64,000 bases of DNA from Oncomelania hupensis (lineage: Eukaryota > Mollusca > Gastropoda > Littorinimorpha > Pomatiopsidae): contig CM072515.1 in NCBI GenBank assembly GCA_036898135.1, positions 53,720,236 through 53,784,235 on the forward strand, written 5' to 3'. Below are positions 45,011 through 56,388 of the stretch, one piece after another (position 1 is the first letter of the stretch; each line of letters opens with the position of its first letter). Below the pieces are notes generated by a model. It saw only the letters and a list, made by a program, of their open reading frames with translations, ran no database searches and was not told the origin of the DNA. Position numbers and translations under genes: made by a program.

Positions 45011-45800
45011 TTTTTCAAACAATCCTCTTTTGTGATTTGGCTGAGCATGTGATAATCATGCCTGTGCATGGGGTGGCATGTGTTTGTATGCCTGTAACTA
45101 ATGTTTGTGCGTGATGGTGTTGATTTGTGTTGAGGTTTGGGGGAGAGAGGGGAGTGCGCGAGTATGTTTGGGGTGTGGGCTGGCAGTTGTGTTATTATAT
45201 TTTATTGGTCATACTATATAGTTTTTTGTCTGTACATGTCTTTTAAAAAAAAGATATTACACATTTACTATGTTTGTGCAGCCAAAAGTCAAATTACTAT
45301 GTGAATTTCACGGGCAAAAAAAAAAGTCTGTCTGTTTTTCAATCGAAAAGAAGAAGAAGAAGAAGAAGAAGAAGAAAATCCACAGCAAAAAACGAAAAGG
45401 ATTGTGATGGTAACAGTGGCTGATGCATAACATTTGGGTGGGGATAAGCATTAACTTTCTAAAGTTTGGTGTGAATTCATTTACTTAATGCATGGGAAAC
45501 AATGATGGGAAGAAGAAGGAAGGCCCCGACGATGATTGACCGACACATTTAAAAGGATTGTGAAGGTAACATAGAAGGCCTGTCTTAATTGGAAGGTTCG
45601 TGGAAGGGTCGAGGAGGTTCCAAAACCTTTTTTTGGGAGGATCTCGGATCCCGAACCTAGGTTCCAAGCCTTTTTTTGTCCAAAAGGTTCAGCAACCTAG
45701 CTTCGGTATAAGAGAACCTAGAAGAAAAAAAAAGCAGATGGTGATAGGGAATGGGGTGGAGACGATGTCAGTGCTGCCGCTTCTGTATTACTTATCCTGT
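45011..45800. other. Unassigned sequence with minor repeats
   Basis: (GAA)n at 45350-45376. AAGGATTGTGA(T/A)GGTAACA occurs at ~45398 and ~45553. Several AACCT(T/A)GGTTCC-type inverted pieces at 45620-45715. No gene. Confidence 0.45.
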
Positions 45801-45811
45801 TTGTAACGACT

Positions 45812-45893
45812 ACGATGATGATAATGCCGATGATGATGATGATGTTGATGATGAGATGATGATGACAACGACGACGACGACGACGACGACGAA

Positions 45894-45976
<83 letters not shown>
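45812..45976 (+). repeat. (GAT)n-(GAC)n compound microsatellite
   Basis: GAC 45868-45891, GAT 45892-45975, with GAT-rich DNA before. Confidence 0.96.
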
Positions 45977-46145
45977 CTTGACGATGAAGTACTGATTGTT
46001 TTTTTTATAAATAACCTTTCTCGGTATTTTCCCCGTATTATCTTCGTCTTTCTTCTTCGAATTTTCTCCTTGCTATCATTAGTTTTACAAACTTTAATTC
46101 GTAATCATTAAAAGTATGCGAAACGCATGTGTACTGATCTTAAAG

Positions 46146-46640
<495 letters not shown>

Positions 46641-47154
46641 GGGTTAGACGACGGATAGTTAGATAGAAAAACAAGAAGTAGTCGAAAACAAAATTGAATG
46701 TTCGCTGCACAGTGAAGTACGGGCATAAAAAAACCCTCCAATAAACTACAAGCCTAACAACAAATCTTCATCAACGCTCATCTGTCAGAAGCTTCATCGG
46801 TCTACCATTAATATGCCGTCATAGTTTCCTTTGTTCGCTGGCCATTATTCAGGGTGCCAGAACAAGTATGTTCTATGACGCTTGGCTAACATCAAACCTA
46901 TCAACATTCATCAAAGTAGGGAGATAAAAAAAAAACAGAGCCAAAGCACAAGACAGGACGCCAAAGTGGCAGCATCAACCTCAAACCATCGCAGTATGAC
47001 AAGTAGTCCAAGTGAAATAAGGTCGCGTCGACAGATTTTCACGCGAAAATCCAAACTTATAAATAAAATATTATGAACTCGCTGCCAGCGCAATTGTTTA
47101 TTTAAGATAGTATGAAATACGGTCGCACCCGCTACAATTGGTTTCGTCCATGAT
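46641..47154. other. Unassigned sequence
   Basis: Nothing recognised. Confidence 0.4.
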
Positions 47155-47765
47155 AATAATAATAATAATTGATTGATTGATTGATTTATTGTTGCTTTAA
47201 ATCCAGCGGACTCTTCCGAGCCAAATCAGGACCGGACAACCCCCGATCCGCATAAAAGATCTGCTGAAACAACCCCAGTGGGAAAACTGAATGCCCTCCA
47301 CCGGCCAGTCACCCCACAATAAAGACATCCCACGCGGGGGACGGCTGAGGGTTGACCTCAACTACGCGAACACCCCGGTTACAAAAACAAAACAGAATAC
47401 AAACATCACCATAAATCATCAACCAAACACACACATACAAAATGCCTATAGTGCCAAACAGTACATTCATAGGAAGCCCCAGTGACCACCCGGCAGAAAG
47501 CGTCCAACACCCCCAAGCCGATCCAACAGACCCCACACACAAACAAGGAGTCTTGTCCAGGAAGAGTTTTCAAGAAAAAAGGTAGGTCATTGATCCAGCG
47601 AAGAAGAAGATAGTATAGCAGAGTGAAGGACAGAGCAAGAACAGGAAAGAGTAAATGAGGAAGACAGCGACAGTGGGAATCTAAAGCACTAAATTTCCAT
47701 AAAGTGGGGACACCATCTATACCGAAAAACCCCGGCACTCCAACGGGGGTACTGTTGCCGCAGTG
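47155..47765 (-). mobile_element. Family D retroposon, copy D4
   Basis: The + strand reads (AAT)n/(GATT)n tail, TTTAAATCCAGCGGACTCTT, CCGAGCCAAATCAGGACCGG, then through CTAAAGCACTAAATTTCCAT to CCCCGGCACTCCAACGGGGG. Closest to D2. The same relative frame as in D2 (WSLGLPM, GILYVCV, DVCILFCFC) is open at 47309-47542. The tail differs (GATT rather than TACAT). Confidence 0.85.
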
Positions 47766-47871
47766 AAGCGTCTTGCCTATAAAGGAAAGACAGGTTTTCA
47801 ACTGTGGCTTTCACTGTTCCCTTTATAGGTTTGAACAATCTACAGTGGCAAGATTGCTCATGACCCCAAGG

Positions 47872-47874
<3 letters not shown>

Positions 47875-47966
<92 letters not shown>

Positions 47967-47967
47967 G
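47875..47967 (+). repeat. (AAT)n tail of LINE at 47968-48940
   Basis: Pure AAT on the + strand immediately at the minus-strand LINE 3' end. Confidence 0.95.
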
Positions 47968-48323
47968 GGTATTTATATTGCGCTTTTTCCTCAGTTCAAA
48001 GCGCAGTTCTCACGCATTTATTTTTAACGTTAACATCGAAACACATACGAGAAGAAGTGAAACCAAAATGAGACGGTAATAAAGTATGCAAAGACATAAT
48101 ACAAACATGAAAAAGAATATTCACAAGTAAACTATAAAAGATGAGGGAGGGAGGGGGAAAATGAGAGCAGCTAAGGAGTGAGGGGACTGAGGGTGTGCTG
48201 TGTGACGGCGGTGGTCTGAATCAGAAAAGAAAGAATGGTGATGGGAGGCGAGATCAGACCTTTTTAAAGGAAGAGATGAGTTCTTTTAAGTTGGACTTGA
48301 AAGTGGCCATGTTCGGACAGCTG

Positions 48324-48325
<2 letters not shown>

Positions 48326-48395
<70 letters not shown>

Positions 48396-48422
48396 AAAAA
48401 CAAAAAAAAGAGAGAGAGAGAG
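48326..48422 (+). repeat. (GA)n expansion inside a LINE reading frame
   Basis: GA to 48390, an A-rich break (AAAAAAAAAACAAAAAAAAG), then GA. It lies between codons for NWNSL and RSCPNM of the minus-strand LINE. Confidence 0.95.
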
Positions 48423-48537
48423 TTCCAATTTGAAGGACCAAGCACCGATAAGGATCGACAGCCTGCAGGGGAGAGTTTGTAGCGGGGTATTTGTAGCATG
48501 GCAGTGTCAGAGGAAAAACGAAGATTTCTAGATGGTT

Positions 48538-48812
48538 GGAGCACTCGCTACTGTGTCGCAAGTTAAGCACCGTCCAGTGCGGTTAGCACTTGGATGGGTG
48601 ACCGCAAACCGTGAAGCGACAAATAACAACGCCCCCAGTCGACTCAACTGTGACTGAGTACCTACTCTCTTAAGGGTGGGGAAGGTAAAGCAGCGAGGGA
48701 GAGAGATGGGCGTCGTCCTCATTACGCTGGCCCAAGATAAGTGTGATCTCCAACATCACGCTCCCCTACGGCCACAAGGCTATGGGACCACCTTTACCAC
48801 CACCCTTTACCT
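48538..48812 (+). mobile_element. 5S rRNA-derived SINE
   Basis: 48559-48606 (CAAGTTAAGCACCG, then GCGGTTAGCACTTGGATGGG and TGACCGC) aligns with the internal control region (A box, intermediate element, C box) of metazoan 5S rRNA, with mismatches mid-way. Upstream GAGCACTCGCTACTGTGTCG is a decayed 5S part. The remaining ~200 bp is unrelated body ending ACCACCTTTACCACCACCCTTTACC. It is not a 5S gene: the 5' third is mutated and the 3' third replaced. The insertion interrupts a LINE reading frame, which fixes its limits to within a few bp. TSD is unclear. Confidence 0.8.
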
Positions 48813-48940
48813 TGTAGAAGTGAATGTTCTGGGTGAAATAGGAATGGGCTAATCCATGGATGCACTTGTAACAGAAAATATAGATTTTGTAGGTAATTCT
48901 CGGAGATACAGGAAGCCAGTGGAGAGAATTATGGAGCTCG

Positions 48941-49399
48941 ACTGATTTTGTTTATGTTAAATACTAAACTGCAACCGTATTTCACATCCCACAAAGTGTC
49001 ATACCACACCACGGCCATCATCATCATCAAATCAACGCTACTCGGCTCATACTGTGTTCCAGAATCTGTTTCAAGCGCACTCAGAGTGTCAGAGATCTAT
49101 CACTATATCAGTCTGCGCTTGAAATATTGTTTTCAGGAATAGGCCAGCAGGCTCTGCTACTCGTCCGTGTGCTTTTTGATTGTAACGGTGACTGGCTGCA
49201 GAGAAACGAAACAACCTGTAGTCACGGAATAATTACAGAAAAGCAGCCCTTCCATGCCAATTACCTCTCCGGCACACTCTCCATTTTCCCTCTTCCTGTT
49301 GCCCCCACCTCCCACCCCCTACCGCACCCATACCATCCAGCCCCTCCTAGTACATAAGTGTTCTCTTTGTCCCCTCAAATTGTACTAATTTCGTCGACT
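48941..49399. other. Unassigned sequence
   Basis: Nothing recognised; C-rich near 49300-49350. Confidence 0.4.
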
Positions 49400-49411
49400 T
49401 CATCAAGTGCA

Positions 49412-49519
49412 TATCATTATCAAGGGAAAGATGGAGTGCGCTGGTTAAAAGATCATCTGTGGTGCCCCTACGACCTCCGAGTTACGGGATAGGATAGGAT
49501 AGGATAGTATAGGATATGA
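49412..49519 (+). mobile_element. RTE-like LINE copy e, 108-bp 3' end
   Basis: AAAGATGGAGTGCGCTGGTT, AAAAGATCATCTGTGGTGCC, CCTACGACCTCC and a (GGATA)n tail. Flanked by the 12-bp duplication TCATCAAGTGCA at 49400-49411 and 49520-49531. Confidence 0.92.
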
Positions 49520-49639
49520 TCATCAAGTGCAGTCATCCCTCACGCCATCACCCCTCTCCTTCACTCCCTCATTGACTCACGCACACAAACATAATTATTT
49601 TAAACGTGTGTAATTTCATATTTAAGGCCAGTAAACTCC

Positions 49640-49955
49640 GATCTGAAGCCATGACCCAACACGCTGTCACTATCTAATTCTGTTCCTTGGTTAATATTGT
49701 ATTATTAGCAGTATGTTTGATAGTATAAACGAACGTAATCATTAATGTAATCAAAGGTATGATTTTTAGGTCCCGCTTGTTACCGTATTGCGTTAAATTC
49801 GGATGTTGCATAATCCATTTTCTTGTTTACTTACTTTCATGTTTTCCTTTCTTAATTTGTCATTTTTGATTTGTATTCTCGCAATTATGTGAACTCCATT
49901 GTTGTGGGCCTGAAGCCTGGCAATAAAATGTCTGACTCTGATTCCGACTCTCTCT
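49640..49955 (+). mobile_element. Probable LINE 3' UTR with (TCTGAC)-like tail
   Basis: Ends TTGTGGGCCTGAAGCCTGGC, AATAAAATG, then TCTGACTCTGATTCCGACTC, a degenerate hexameric tail typical of some LINEs. No coding part is attached, so the 5' limit is a guess. Confidence 0.45.
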
Positions 49956-50728
49956 CACACACAAACACACACACACACATACACACACACGTTTGCTCTG
50001 AACATCACACATACATTCAGATATATACATGTATGTATTCTTCAATCTCACTCGCCTCCATCCTTTTCATCATCATTGGCCATTATTATTATTTATAGAC
50101 AAAGACATTAGAAGGACGAAAGTACTAACTCCCTCTTGAACATTGAGCGCTGTAGTATTCAGAGCTTGGCTTACTTGAAGTTCAGTCCGTGATGTGCATT
50201 GACTAGCAGTAGTTTACCACCGAGCGACCACAGGCGACCCCGGCAACGGTGGGTCGTGATGATGATGTGGATGAAGCTGCTGGCGCTGATCGCCACCATC
50301 ACGCTAACAAAACATCATCACTCACTGCGGGTCTGTGGCGATAATTATGAAAGTTATTAATGTATTGTATAAAAAAAGTAGTTGCGCAATGTATTGTAGA
50401 GAGAAGATCGGACCATGCAGATCGGGATTTGGGTTTACCTAATCTTTAAATATGTATCTGTTTATTTATTTATTTATTTATTTTTTTATTTATTTTAAAA
50501 TATAACAACAACAAAAAACACACTCAAAACCATAGGAAATTCTGTTTGGAACCGGTATTTCAAAATACGTGGATTTGAATTTAAAAAACACATAAGATTA
50601 TTTTCAATGTATTTTGACAGAGACCGGAATATTAAGATAGAAGAAGAAAGAGAAACGGAGTTAAGTGATGGTGGGTGGGGTTGACATATACCAACTGTCA
50701 CTGACCAATCACCGCCGTGAGCAGCTCC
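49956..50728. other. Unassigned sequence
   Basis: CA/CT tract 49948-49990 and (TTTA)n near 50461-50482; no gene. Confidence 0.45.
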
Positions 50729-50807
50729 TTTAGATTAAAATGTGCGCAACTATATTTAAAAACACAACCAATGTATCTATAGATAGATACATTGTTTTTA
50801 ATCTAAA
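50729..50807. repeat. Nested perfect palindrome
   Basis: Outer 12-bp arms TTTAGATTAAAA (50729-50740) and TTTTAATCTAAA (50796-50807). Inside them, 11-bp arms AATGTATCTAT (50770-50780) and ATAGATACATT (50783-50793). Confidence 0.9.
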
Positions 50808-51359
50808 GATTTAATGTTTTTACCCAAAAGACAGGGGTTGTAAGTATATGTGGTATCACTATTATTGTCGCCATCATCATCTTCATCATGAATCAACACA
50901 GTGACAAGACCAAGAAACTGAGCGTTTCATTATTCAACAATACACATGGCACCAAAAACCTGTTGGCCTATGCTCAGAACACCTTTGAGAGGTCACTAAA
51001 ATTCTTATGTGAAACAATATACTCCTCGGGCCACAAGACACATCATGAATCTCTCTCTGCCAACAGCAGTAGTATGTGGAATGCCCTAGGATGCCGGCCT
51101 GTATGGTTCATTTCCAAATTCCTCCGTCTGTTGATAGCTAACTCTACGCTAAATCACGGTAGAAGGTCATGCCCGACGTTGACCTTTGCAGGCATCTCGC
51201 GATGCTCATTTTCCGTTCAGACCATACCTCATGCTTCCGACTAAAATGTTGGTTCAGCTCCAGGAAATCCACCAGACAAAGACGCGGAAACAAAGACAAC
51301 AATATATACTATATCAACCCATAACATAACATTTATTCTTACATGTCAAGGAAGTGGGT

Positions 51360-51365
<6 letters not shown>
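50808..51365. other. Unassigned sequence
   Basis: Contains a 118-codon + strand frame (50888-51244) beginning with ATG, of ordinary composition but with no recognised family, promoter or splice context; not called as a gene. Confidence 0.4.
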
Positions 51366-51399
<34 letters not shown>

Positions 51400-51428
51400 G
51401 TGTGTGTGTGTGTGTGTGTGTGTGTATG
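51366..51428 (+). repeat. (GT)n microsatellite
   Basis: Two pure GT tracts joined by TAGGTG. Confidence 0.95.
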
Positions 51429-51772
51429 TTTATGTGCATGTTGCGAAAGTGTTGGTGTGTGTCTAGAGTAGACTATTGTTGTCTAGATTTGGCAGGATAC
51501 AAATGTTCGTATTATTATTAACTAGAAGCTGTTTACAGTGATAATGTGATAGAGGCTTCTTACAAGCGAGAAATGCCCGTACCACAAATACGTTCAACGC
51601 AGTTTCCCCTCCTCCCCCCCCCCCCCAATACCTGTATCGATTAGTGATATTTCATTACGAACATTTTTCAATTTTAAAAAATGTACTCGAAAATGTACGT
51701 TGTTGTGCGTGCGTGTGTGTTTGTGTTTGTGTGTGTGTGCGTGGGCGTGTTTGTTTTGCAAACCGAGTAAGG

Positions 51773-51950
51773 ACCTGACCTTATATACACACCAACCTTT
51801 ACAGGACCTTAAACTTACTCAGGACTTACACTCGGGTCCTTAGAAGGTTTTACTTCATTTTCCCTATATTTCATTACCTAGAGGGGAACTACGCACTTTG
51901 ATGAAGATTTGGTGGAGTCCTGACTTGGATGCCAAGATAATTTTTTTTGC
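51773..51950. repeat. Dispersed repeat related to 52873-52965
   Basis: TATACACACCAACCTTTACA and GGACC, later CTACGCACTTTGATGAAGAT and TTGGTGGAGTCCTGACTTGG. The copy at 52873-52965 has the same two ends directly joined, lacking ~95 bp. Confidence 0.75.
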
Positions 51951-52282
51951 ATCCGGAGTGTGAAACTTTTACACAATTTCGTGGCCAAACGAGGACCTGG
52001 AAAATGTTACACTCCTTCCTAACCTATCAGAAGGCTTGGTTTATTTTGACCAATCAGAAGCCTTTGACGTGAGATTTGGCTTCTAAGGCTTTACCAAGGA
52101 GTTACATAAAGTTGTTTGAAGATGGTTTACCAGATGCAAGGTAAGTTTGTTTTATTTCATGATTTTGTTTACAAAAGTTGTAATTAAAAAGTTCAATAAT
52201 TGTTTTCAAGATTTGTCGGCCTGCATGCTCCCTAACTGTTTCAAATGTCAGTAAATGCAAGAGAAGCACATAGAAACGGGGC

Positions 52283-52640
52283 ATTGTGTTGTGTCCTTGG
52301 GAAAGACATTTTACTCCCGTTTCCTACTCCTTTGGATGAGAGTATAAACCGAGGTCTAGTCTGTGTCGCATACATTCCATCATAACGGACTTTAAAGATC
52401 CTGACGCTCATGCCCTAGACGGGTGAGTGCCGGTGACTAGAACACACCCAGCATGCACCTAGGTCCTTCTCCCCATCCTTGGCTGCCCAGGATTGTGCTC
52501 AGTTGTCTGGAACGTTATTACGATGCGCCCAAAGGCTACAAGTTGGTGCCTCGGGTGGCTTGAGTTAGATCCTGTATCGGCCAGCGCCTTGAGCAGCTCT
52601 TGAGCTGGAAAAGCGCTATATAAGAACGATTAAATAAATA
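52283..52640 (+). mobile_element. SINE family A copy, best preserved
   Basis: Starts TTGTGTCCTTGGGAAAGACA, continues GAGAGTATAAACCGAGGTCT, CGGACTTTAAAGATCCTGAC, CACCCAGCATGCACCTAGGT and GCTTGAGTTAGATCCTGTAT, and ends GAAAAGCGCTATATAAGAAC plus (AAAT)n. At least seven copies or fragments lie in this window on both strands. No tRNA-like head is obvious, so copies may be 5'-truncated. Confidence 0.88.
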
Positions 52641-52872
52641 AATATTTGTATCTATCGTTCTTTGATCATTTGTACTGCTGTGTGGCCAGGTGGCGCTAGA
52701 TCTGATGTTTGTTTGCTACTCATACAGACAATTCTTTTATCTTATGTTCATTCCGTTTGATGCATTTTAGTGTAGCTGCAAACTAAAATGTGTGGTACTT
52801 TTTGACCTTTGGTACTCAGAAACAGACTGTGTGCTGAGTTAATGATTTGGAATTTCCAAATGCAGACACCTA

Positions 52873-52965
52873 GGAAGAACCTGAACTTTTATACACACCA
52901 ACCTTTACAGGACCTACGCACTCTGATGAGGATTTGGTGGAGTCCTGACTTGGATGTAAAGATCG
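52873..52965. repeat. Dispersed repeat related to 51773-51950
   Basis: TATACACACCAACCTTTACA, GGACCTACGCACTCTGATGA, GGATTTGGTGGAGTCCTGAC. A shorter variant of the element at 51773. Confidence 0.75.
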
Positions 52966-53877
52966 GTTATATAATGTGCATTATACCACTTTCCTATGGA
53001 ATCCCATTTGTAAAATATTTTTTTTCACCTCTATCAACTAAGTAATCTTAATTTAGAAGCTAATTTTAAAGGTAATCATTTGGTTACCAGCAATGTAAGA
53101 TTTATCTAAATAATATATTTTCCCAGTAAATAACTTATTATTTATATAAACATTATATTGTTTACGTAAATAAACCATGATATAGGTGCATAAGGCATTG
53201 TTGTTAAATAAGGAATTATTTACCCATTATGTAGTAGAGCATAAATTTTTTGTTTCAAGGTTTTATTATTAATTTCATTTATTTTTCAGATCGTTTATGG
53301 TTCCTCATTACATTAGAATATTTTGAATATGAATCGACTGCAACATAGACATCCATTAATTTGCAAATACTATTTTGTAGATTTAGTTGGGGCTTTTTGT
53401 GTTTGTTTTTGCAATGCTTACAAATACTTTCCCAATTTGTTCCCAGACCACACTACAACCTCCTCTTTTTCTGGTCCCAGCCTTTCGGGCGGGACGAATT
53501 AGTAGCCTGTCATCACCTACGGTACACTGAGGACTGGAATGTGGCCATCCTACTCAGGCCTTGATAAACCAACGCTGGAGTAGGATAGCCAATTTGTGAG
53601 CATCCATCTGGTTTAACTGAGGGGAAAGGAAGAAGGGAGAGCTTCAAAGCATTTCCAGCAGAAGAGGAACGATATTTTGTAGTGAATTGAGGGGTTAGCT
53701 GTAGTGAAAGTTGCTAGTTAGTGGAATGTAGAATAGTATAGCGTAATATACATTCTTTGGCCCGAGTCACATGGACTGCTATGTATACATGTGTTTATCT
53801 TATTTGGTATACTGATATATAGTATTGCTTTGTGTATTGTGAATCGTCTGCCGCGATTCGCGTATTATGAATTCGAC

Positions 53878-53879
<2 letters not shown>

Positions 53880-53944
<65 letters not shown>
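53880..53944 (+). repeat. (TTA)n tail of an inverted SINE A
   Basis: Pure TTA adjoining the SINE A 3' end. Confidence 0.95.
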
Positions 53945-53945
<1 letters not shown>

Positions 53946-54252
53946 GAGGATTTTTATAGCGCACTTATCTCGCCGTACTTGACCAGACTCTAGGCGCTGG
54001 CCGATAAGGATCTACCTCAAACCGCCCGAGACGCCCACTTGCAGCCTTTGGGCGCATGGTCTGACGCCCAGACAAATGAGCACTATCCTGGCCAGCCAGG
54101 GATTGGGGAAAAAGACCAAGTGCATGCTGGGTGTGTTATTGTTACCGGCACTCACCCGTCTAGGACATGCGCGTCAGGATCTTTAAAGTCCGTTATGATG
54201 GAATGTATGCGACACACAGACTAGACTTCGGTTTATACTCTCATTCGAATTC
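53945..54252 (-). mobile_element. SINE family A copy
   Basis: The + strand shows the inverted element: GGATTTTTATAGCGCACTTA, AGGCGCTGGCCGATAAGGAT, GTGCATGCTGGGTGTGTTAT, GGCACTCACCCGTCTAGGAC, GTCAGGATCTTTAAAGTCCG and AGACTTCGGTTTATACTCTC. Its 3' end differs from the other copies and resembles the LINE end at 26710. Confidence 0.88.
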
Positions 54253-54719
54253 TCATTATGCTTTTGTTAATTCTCTATTTTCAAAATTGCTGTAAATATC
54301 TAGTTACTGGGTTGCCAGTAGTTGAATGTGCTACAAGCCATTTTGAATGAGCTATTTTCCTTGTTGCACATATAGTGGGTTTTTTCAATTTTTATAGTTT
54401 GAGATATCATTTGAAAACAAATGTGAAGTAATTTAGTCTAAGTTTAGTTTATATGTATAGTTTGATACTTGGAAGAAAGTCCAAAAACTTGAAGTATCTC
54501 AAATAATGATTTTAATGTGATTTTATATCATCCCTAAACAACGAATTGTTTATGTAAATAATGCGCTATTTATTTTTTTTAAATCTGTTAAATAATGCCT
54601 TATTTAACAAATTCTGCTAAATAGTGCATTATATAGGTAAACAAATAATTATTTAGAAACATTTAAAAATAATACATTATTTCATACAATCTGCTAAATA
54701 CATGTAATTGTTACAAAGT

Positions 54720-55013
54720 GTGTGTGCATGAGGGGAAAATAGTAGTTCTCTGATACTCAAAGAGGGTTCTTATTCATCAAGAAGCAAAGTCAGAAAGTGA
54801 GGATCCACGACGATTCTAATTTCCATTCATCATCATCACCATCCTCCCCATCACCCATCCTTAACTCTCCCCTCCTCCCTCCCTCCCTCGTCTCAATATT
54901 CGTTAGCAAGTGTCTGATTTTGTTTTGTATGAAGCCGCATGTTTAGAATGAATGCGTGAGTACTGCGCTTTGAACTGATATTGTTTATTGGGAAAAAGCG
55001 CTATATAAATATC

Positions 55014-55016
<3 letters not shown>
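54720..55016 (+). mobile_element. Retroposon end with GCGCTATATAAAT
   Basis: The 3' end TACTGCGCTTTGAACTGATA and AAAAGCGCTATATAAATATC runs straight into (ATT)n at 55017. The internal part is not recognised. Confidence 0.55.

Positions 55017-55103
<87 letters not shown>
55017..55103 (+). repeat. (ATT)n microsatellite at retroposon 3' end
   Basis: Pure ATT, 87 bp. Confidence 0.95.
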
Positions 55104-55580
55104 TTCTTCATAATCATTGAACTGGAATAGCTCAAATGGGCCTGAAGTATATATACAGTATATATGTAGATTATAGAAGGATTATAGATGGATTAGGGAT
55201 TAAAAAAAATTGTTGACGGTTTCCTGACGGATCATAATGTTTTGGCCCAACCCTACACTTTTTTTGGGATCGTTTGGGGAAAAAATGTAACAATATCTTC
55301 TAAATAATACATTATTTAGCAAACTCTGTTAAATAATGCATTATATAGGTAAACAAATTATTATTTAGAAACGTTTCTAAGACATTATTTCACACAATCT
55401 GCTAAATAATGTATTAAATAGGTTAGTAATTCTTTATTTAGCAACAATGCCTTATTGACCTACATCATGATTTATTTTCGTAAACAATATGTTTAGGTAA
55501 ATAATAAATTGTTTACGGAGAAAATATATTACTTACAGAAATCTTACATTGTTTGTAAACAAATGATTATTTAAAAAATA

Positions 55581-56351
55581 TGCTTTAATATAAAGATTAT
55601 TTAGCTGAAATTGTTAAATTTTGTTTTAAAAAAAATCGCAAATAAATAGTTAAAAAGGGAATACCATACTTTCATAATTTTTTTTTTTAAGCCGAAGAGC
55701 ACACTTTTTTCCCATCAGAACAGTTTGACTAATGCGAACATTTATATTACGTCACATTGTGAACACGGAAAGCGCTCGCTATGTCACATTGTGAAGATCA
55801 AGAAGAAACGGGCTCTGCAGCGAGTGACAAAAAGTACCAGTCTGAGCCTCTTCGAAGTCAAAAGACTGGTGAAAGAAGCAGTTTGTAACAGAGCCAACAC
55901 GAGAATTGGCAGTGCAAGCTGGTACATGAGACTTGAGATCGCTCAGTATTTCGCTACTTACTTCTGCATGCTGTTTTGAATGTCTCTTTGTTTTAATCGA
56001 CCCAGAAATAATTTACTTCCTAAATTCTTCTACCATGTGATTATTATACTACTAACATTTCAAACTGTTTTTCCCTAACCGTGCAGTTTTGTTTAGATCT
56101 CGACTTGGAGCTAAATTCCCGCGAAACACATCGCGTGTATACCAAACTTTTGATTTTCAATATACATGTAGTATACTGAATCTAATAATGTCACAGGTCT
56201 TAATCAGCCGTGTAAGTTGAAACCAACTTCTTGTGTCTTAATGTTCTAAACACTGGTGCCAAAAGGGTTACTAATGATATGCCTCTAAGGTGCCTATCAC
56301 TCTCTCTTAATCTCTCTGAGTCTCTTCATTCACTCCCTCGCCCATAACAAA
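55581..56351. other. AT-rich unassigned sequence
   Basis: A short + frame at 55725-55979 has no family resemblance; not called. Confidence 0.4.
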
Positions 56352-56388
56352 TAAAAGGTCTAGTGGTAACGTCTCTTCGTGGTAGTGT
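56352..56388. repeat. Minisatellite, left remnant
   Basis: GGTAACGTCTCTTCGTGGTA and GTGTC units like those of 57958-58780, separated from them by LINE copy f. Confidence 0.8.

Larger units (their letters stand above)
47968..48940 (-). mobile_element. CR1/L2-like LINE 3' part, interrupted by a SINE
   Basis: In minus sense, 48940 to 48813 encodes LHWLPVSPRITYKIYIFCYK and CIHGLAHSYFTQNIHFYK. After the 5S-SINE, 48540 to 48250 continues with PSRNLRFSSDTAMLQIPRYK, LGPSNWNSL and, past an expanded (CT)n, RSCPNMATFKSNLKELISSF and a stop. These are the conserved post-RT blocks of CR1/L2 LINEs. The 3' UTR (48240-47968) matches 1275-1440. 5'-truncated near 48940. Confidence 0.85.
53066..55580. repeat. 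AT-rich inverted-repeat element (candidate MITE/foldback)
   Basis: 53070-53250 (ATCATTTGGTTACC, GCAATGTAAGATTTATC, TAAATAATATATTTTCCCAG) reappears inverted at ~55400-55577 with ~80% visual similarity over ~170 bp, giving long inverted terminal sections. Inside, a related block (TGCATTATATAGGTAAACAA, ATAATTATTTAGAAAC) occurs at 54590-54715 and again directly at 55295-55420. SINE A (53945-54250) and another retroposon end lie between. No transposase. TSD not resolved. Confidence 0.6.

Noticed and set aside
48541..48660. 5S rRNA gene
   Set aside because: Only the internal promoter region matches; the 5' third is mutated and the 3' third is unrelated.
50888..51244. 118-codon ATG-started ORF
   Set aside because: Balanced composition but no recognised family or gene context; ORFs of this length arise by chance in 64 kb.
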